Assembly: GCA_015059015.1 (NCBI GenBank)
Contig: SVBG01000003.1
Location: forward strand, 62,001 to 126,000
Origin: Erysipelotrichaceae bacterium
GTDB lineage: Bacteria > Bacillota_I > Bacilli_A > ML615J-28 > CAG-313
Reading direction: 5' to 3'
Length of the DNA: 64,000 bases
Notes under the pieces: model-generated
The model's database searches: none
What the model saw: the letters and a program-made list of their open reading frames with translations, nothing else
Told to the model about the DNA's origin: nothing
Program-made: the position numbers and the translations under genes
In this document: piece after piece, positions 62,796-64,000 of the stretch
Position numbering within the stretch: the stretch's first letter is position 1
Layout of the letters: the number at the start of each line of letters is the position of its first letter

Positions 62796-63623
62796 AATTT
62801 GACTAAAACCATATTCACTAAGTCTTTTATGTAAGTCCCAATCATTATATGCATCAAGTGTTACAACAACTACTTGATTAAATTCATTTTCAAATCCAGT
62901 AATTAAAGTTCGTCCTGCTTTTTTGGTATAACCAGTTTTTCCACCTAAACAGTTTTCTAAAGAGTGTACTAGACGATGTTTATTTCTAAAGTTCAATATT
63001 TTATATTCATAGTTTACACATCTATAGGTTTTGGTTCTAAAAACTTCTTTAAAAAAATTAATCTTATAACAAGCAGAATAAAGAATTGCTAAGTCATATG
63101 CAGTAGTATAGTTATTAGTAATACCATCTAAACCATGAGGATTTTCAAAAGATGAATCTTTCATTCCTAGTTTTTCTTTCGTCTTATTCATAAGAATAAT
63201 AAAATCGTCAAGCACACCACTATATTTATATGCAAGTGCAAGAGCAGCATCATTACCACTACAAAGGAGTAATCCATAAATTAAATCTTTAACGCTTATG
63301 ACATCTCCTACTTCTAAATAAATTCTTGAACCTTCAACATTAATCATATCATAAGTTATTACAACAAAATCATCTAAATCATAATATTTATAAGCAACAT
63401 ATGCAGTTAAAACTTTAGTAAGTGAGGCCGGTAACATTTTAGTATAAGCGTTATTTTCATATAAAATTTCATTATTATATAAGTCAAGAACAATTGAGGA
63501 TTTTGAAGTGTCATTAAATATATTTGTATTTACAACTTGATCTATTTTTGTTTCAGGAATACATAAACCAATCATTAATATAATTATAACCATTAATAAT
63601 GTACCAATTAATTTATATTTCAT
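62772..63623 (-). CDS. dacB: D-alanyl-D-alanine carboxypeptidase, DacB-like (spore cortex)
   Basis: 283 residues with a signal/TM segment (about 5-22). The penicillin-binding catalytic motifs are complete: SLTK (Ser67-Lys70), SGN (122-124) and KTG (229-231). It trims peptide side chains to control cortex cross-linking. It is much shorter than B. subtilis DacB (382), lacking the C-terminal PBP5-type domain and its amphipathic tail. Being next to spmA-spmB identifies it as the DacB equivalent. A CATATACT-like box upstream could be a sigma-E -10. Confidence 0.9.
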   Translation of the reverse strand: MKYKLIGTLLMVIIILMIGLCIPETKIDQVVNTNIFNDTSKSSIVLDLYNNEILYENNAYTKMLPASLTKVLTAYVAYKYYDLDDFVVITYDMINVEGSRIYLEVGDVISVKDLIYGLLLCSGNDAALALAYKYSGVLDDFIILMNKTKEKLGMKDSSFENPHGLDGITNNYTTAYDLAILYSACYKINFFKEVFRTKTYRCVNYEYKILNFRNKHRLVHSLENCLGGKTGYTKKAGRTLITGFENEFNQVVVVTLDAYNDWDLHKRLSEYGFSQIKRRILRS

Positions 63624-63661
63624 ACTAGCATCACCACTTAAGTATATGATTTAATGATAAT

Positions 63662-63690
63662 AAAAAGACCACAATAAAATATTGTGGTCT
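63662..63690 (-). terminator. Terminator of the partial gene at the window end
   Basis: Minus strand AGACCACAATA / TATTGTGGTCT (plus 63666-63690) followed by TTTTTA; about 20 bp after the partial gene's stop at 63711. Confidence 0.88.
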
Positions 63691-63710
63691 ACGGATAGAA
63701 AGGGATTCAA

Positions 63711-64000
63711 TTAATTTAATTTTTTTATCGTTATATCGCCTTTATCAACAATTTCTTTTACATCATCACCAACTTCTATTAAATTACCATTAGCATCATA
63801 ATATCCAACACCTTCAGTTAATAAGGAATTTAGAGTATTGAAACATTTTAATCCACCAATAAATGTTACACCGATTCCTTCATCATTAGTTCCGAAGTTG
63901 ATTGGTTTATCGCTATAAATATGATTTTTGTTACTTTCGATTGTTCCACCATTAATATAATTTGTACTTCTTAAATGAAGTCCTTCTGCAAATGGACCAT
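63711..64000 (-). CDS. C-terminal end of an unidentified protein (5' part outside window)
   Basis: An open minus-strand frame enters at the window edge and ends in TAA at 63711-63713; 95 residues are visible. The sequence is Gly/Asn/Thr-rich (LRSTNYINGGTIES, GIGVTFIGGLKCFN, GYYDANGNLIEVGDDV), resembling the end of a large surface or repeat protein. The terminator that follows supports a real gene end. Function cannot be told. Confidence 0.65.
   Translation of the reverse strand, partial: GPFAEGLHLRSTNYINGGTIESNKNHIYSDKPINFGTNDEGIGVTFIGGLKCFNTLNSLLTEGVGYYDANGNLIEVGDDVKEIVDKGDITIKKLN

Noticed and set aside
1-64000. tRNA or additional rRNA genes
   Set aside because: I found no T-loop (GGTTCRA) with matching acceptor stem in any intergenic region read on both strands.

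Overview
The window is very AT-rich DNA from a bacterium of the low-GC Bacillota. It uses the standard code (TGA is a stop, for example at the end of engB). It carries a PolC-type replicative polymerase, a class-B RNase P RNA, an alanine T-box, and gene orders known from Bacillus: truB-ribF-rpsO-pnp, lepA-hemW, xerD-deoB, alaS-ruvX-DUF1292, spoVID-ysxE, dacB-spmA-spmB. The last two show an endospore former. The base composition and the reduced, often degenerate versions of familiar proteins suggest an uncultured or gut-associated member of the Bacilli/Erysipelotrichia; I cannot name a genus.

Layout. 1-13931 (+): polC (5' end cut by the window), a Bax-inhibitor-like protein, an AI-2E-family transporter, two tandem paralogous membrane/coiled-coil proteins, then T-box-alaS-ruvX-DUF1292-DUF3006-like. 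13961-16114 (-): mrp and tmcAL. 16204-21564 (+): a type IV pilus/competence-pseudopilus operon in an unusual order (minor pilins, PilM-like, GspF, GspE, major pilin). 21599-22603 (-): an intact reading frame for a chorismate-synthase-fold protein that has lost the catalytic motifs. 22693-44294 (+): housekeeping and spore genes, including rnpB and tldD/tldE. 44295-45718: a 1.4-kb gene-free stretch. 45719-64000 (-): an RNA-modification/PAP2/degenerate-Fic/PHP operon, small accessory genes, two fused ABC-FtsX transporters, a DUF4143 ATPase, a lipoprotein, spmB-spmA-dacB and the 3' end of a further gene.

The gene-free stretch is best read as the chromosome terminus. It holds a 28-bp site (44932-44959) that by my reading matches the Firmicutes dif consensus at 26 of 28 positions. 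It lies exactly where gene polarity flips from + to - (both arms transcribed toward it), and xerD is 3 kb away. From the terminus rightward, up to 62.8 kb, a dispersed repeat recurs about 12 times in one orientation. Its minus strand reads roughly TTTCA-N8-ACAGAAGGG, and in the better copies it abuts a near-identical terminator hairpin. Right of dif the repeat's AGAAGGG core points toward dif, as the B. subtilis SpoIIIE recognition sequence (GAGAAGGG) would; this link is my inference.

Other points of interest are several proteins with recognisable folds but lost active sites (chorismate synthase, Fic, a YsxE-type kinase, a possible thioredoxin), three CTTTTCAA boxes spaced exactly 33 bp over the DUF4143 ATPase promoter, and tandem 12-bp repeats in an AlbA_2-domain gene.
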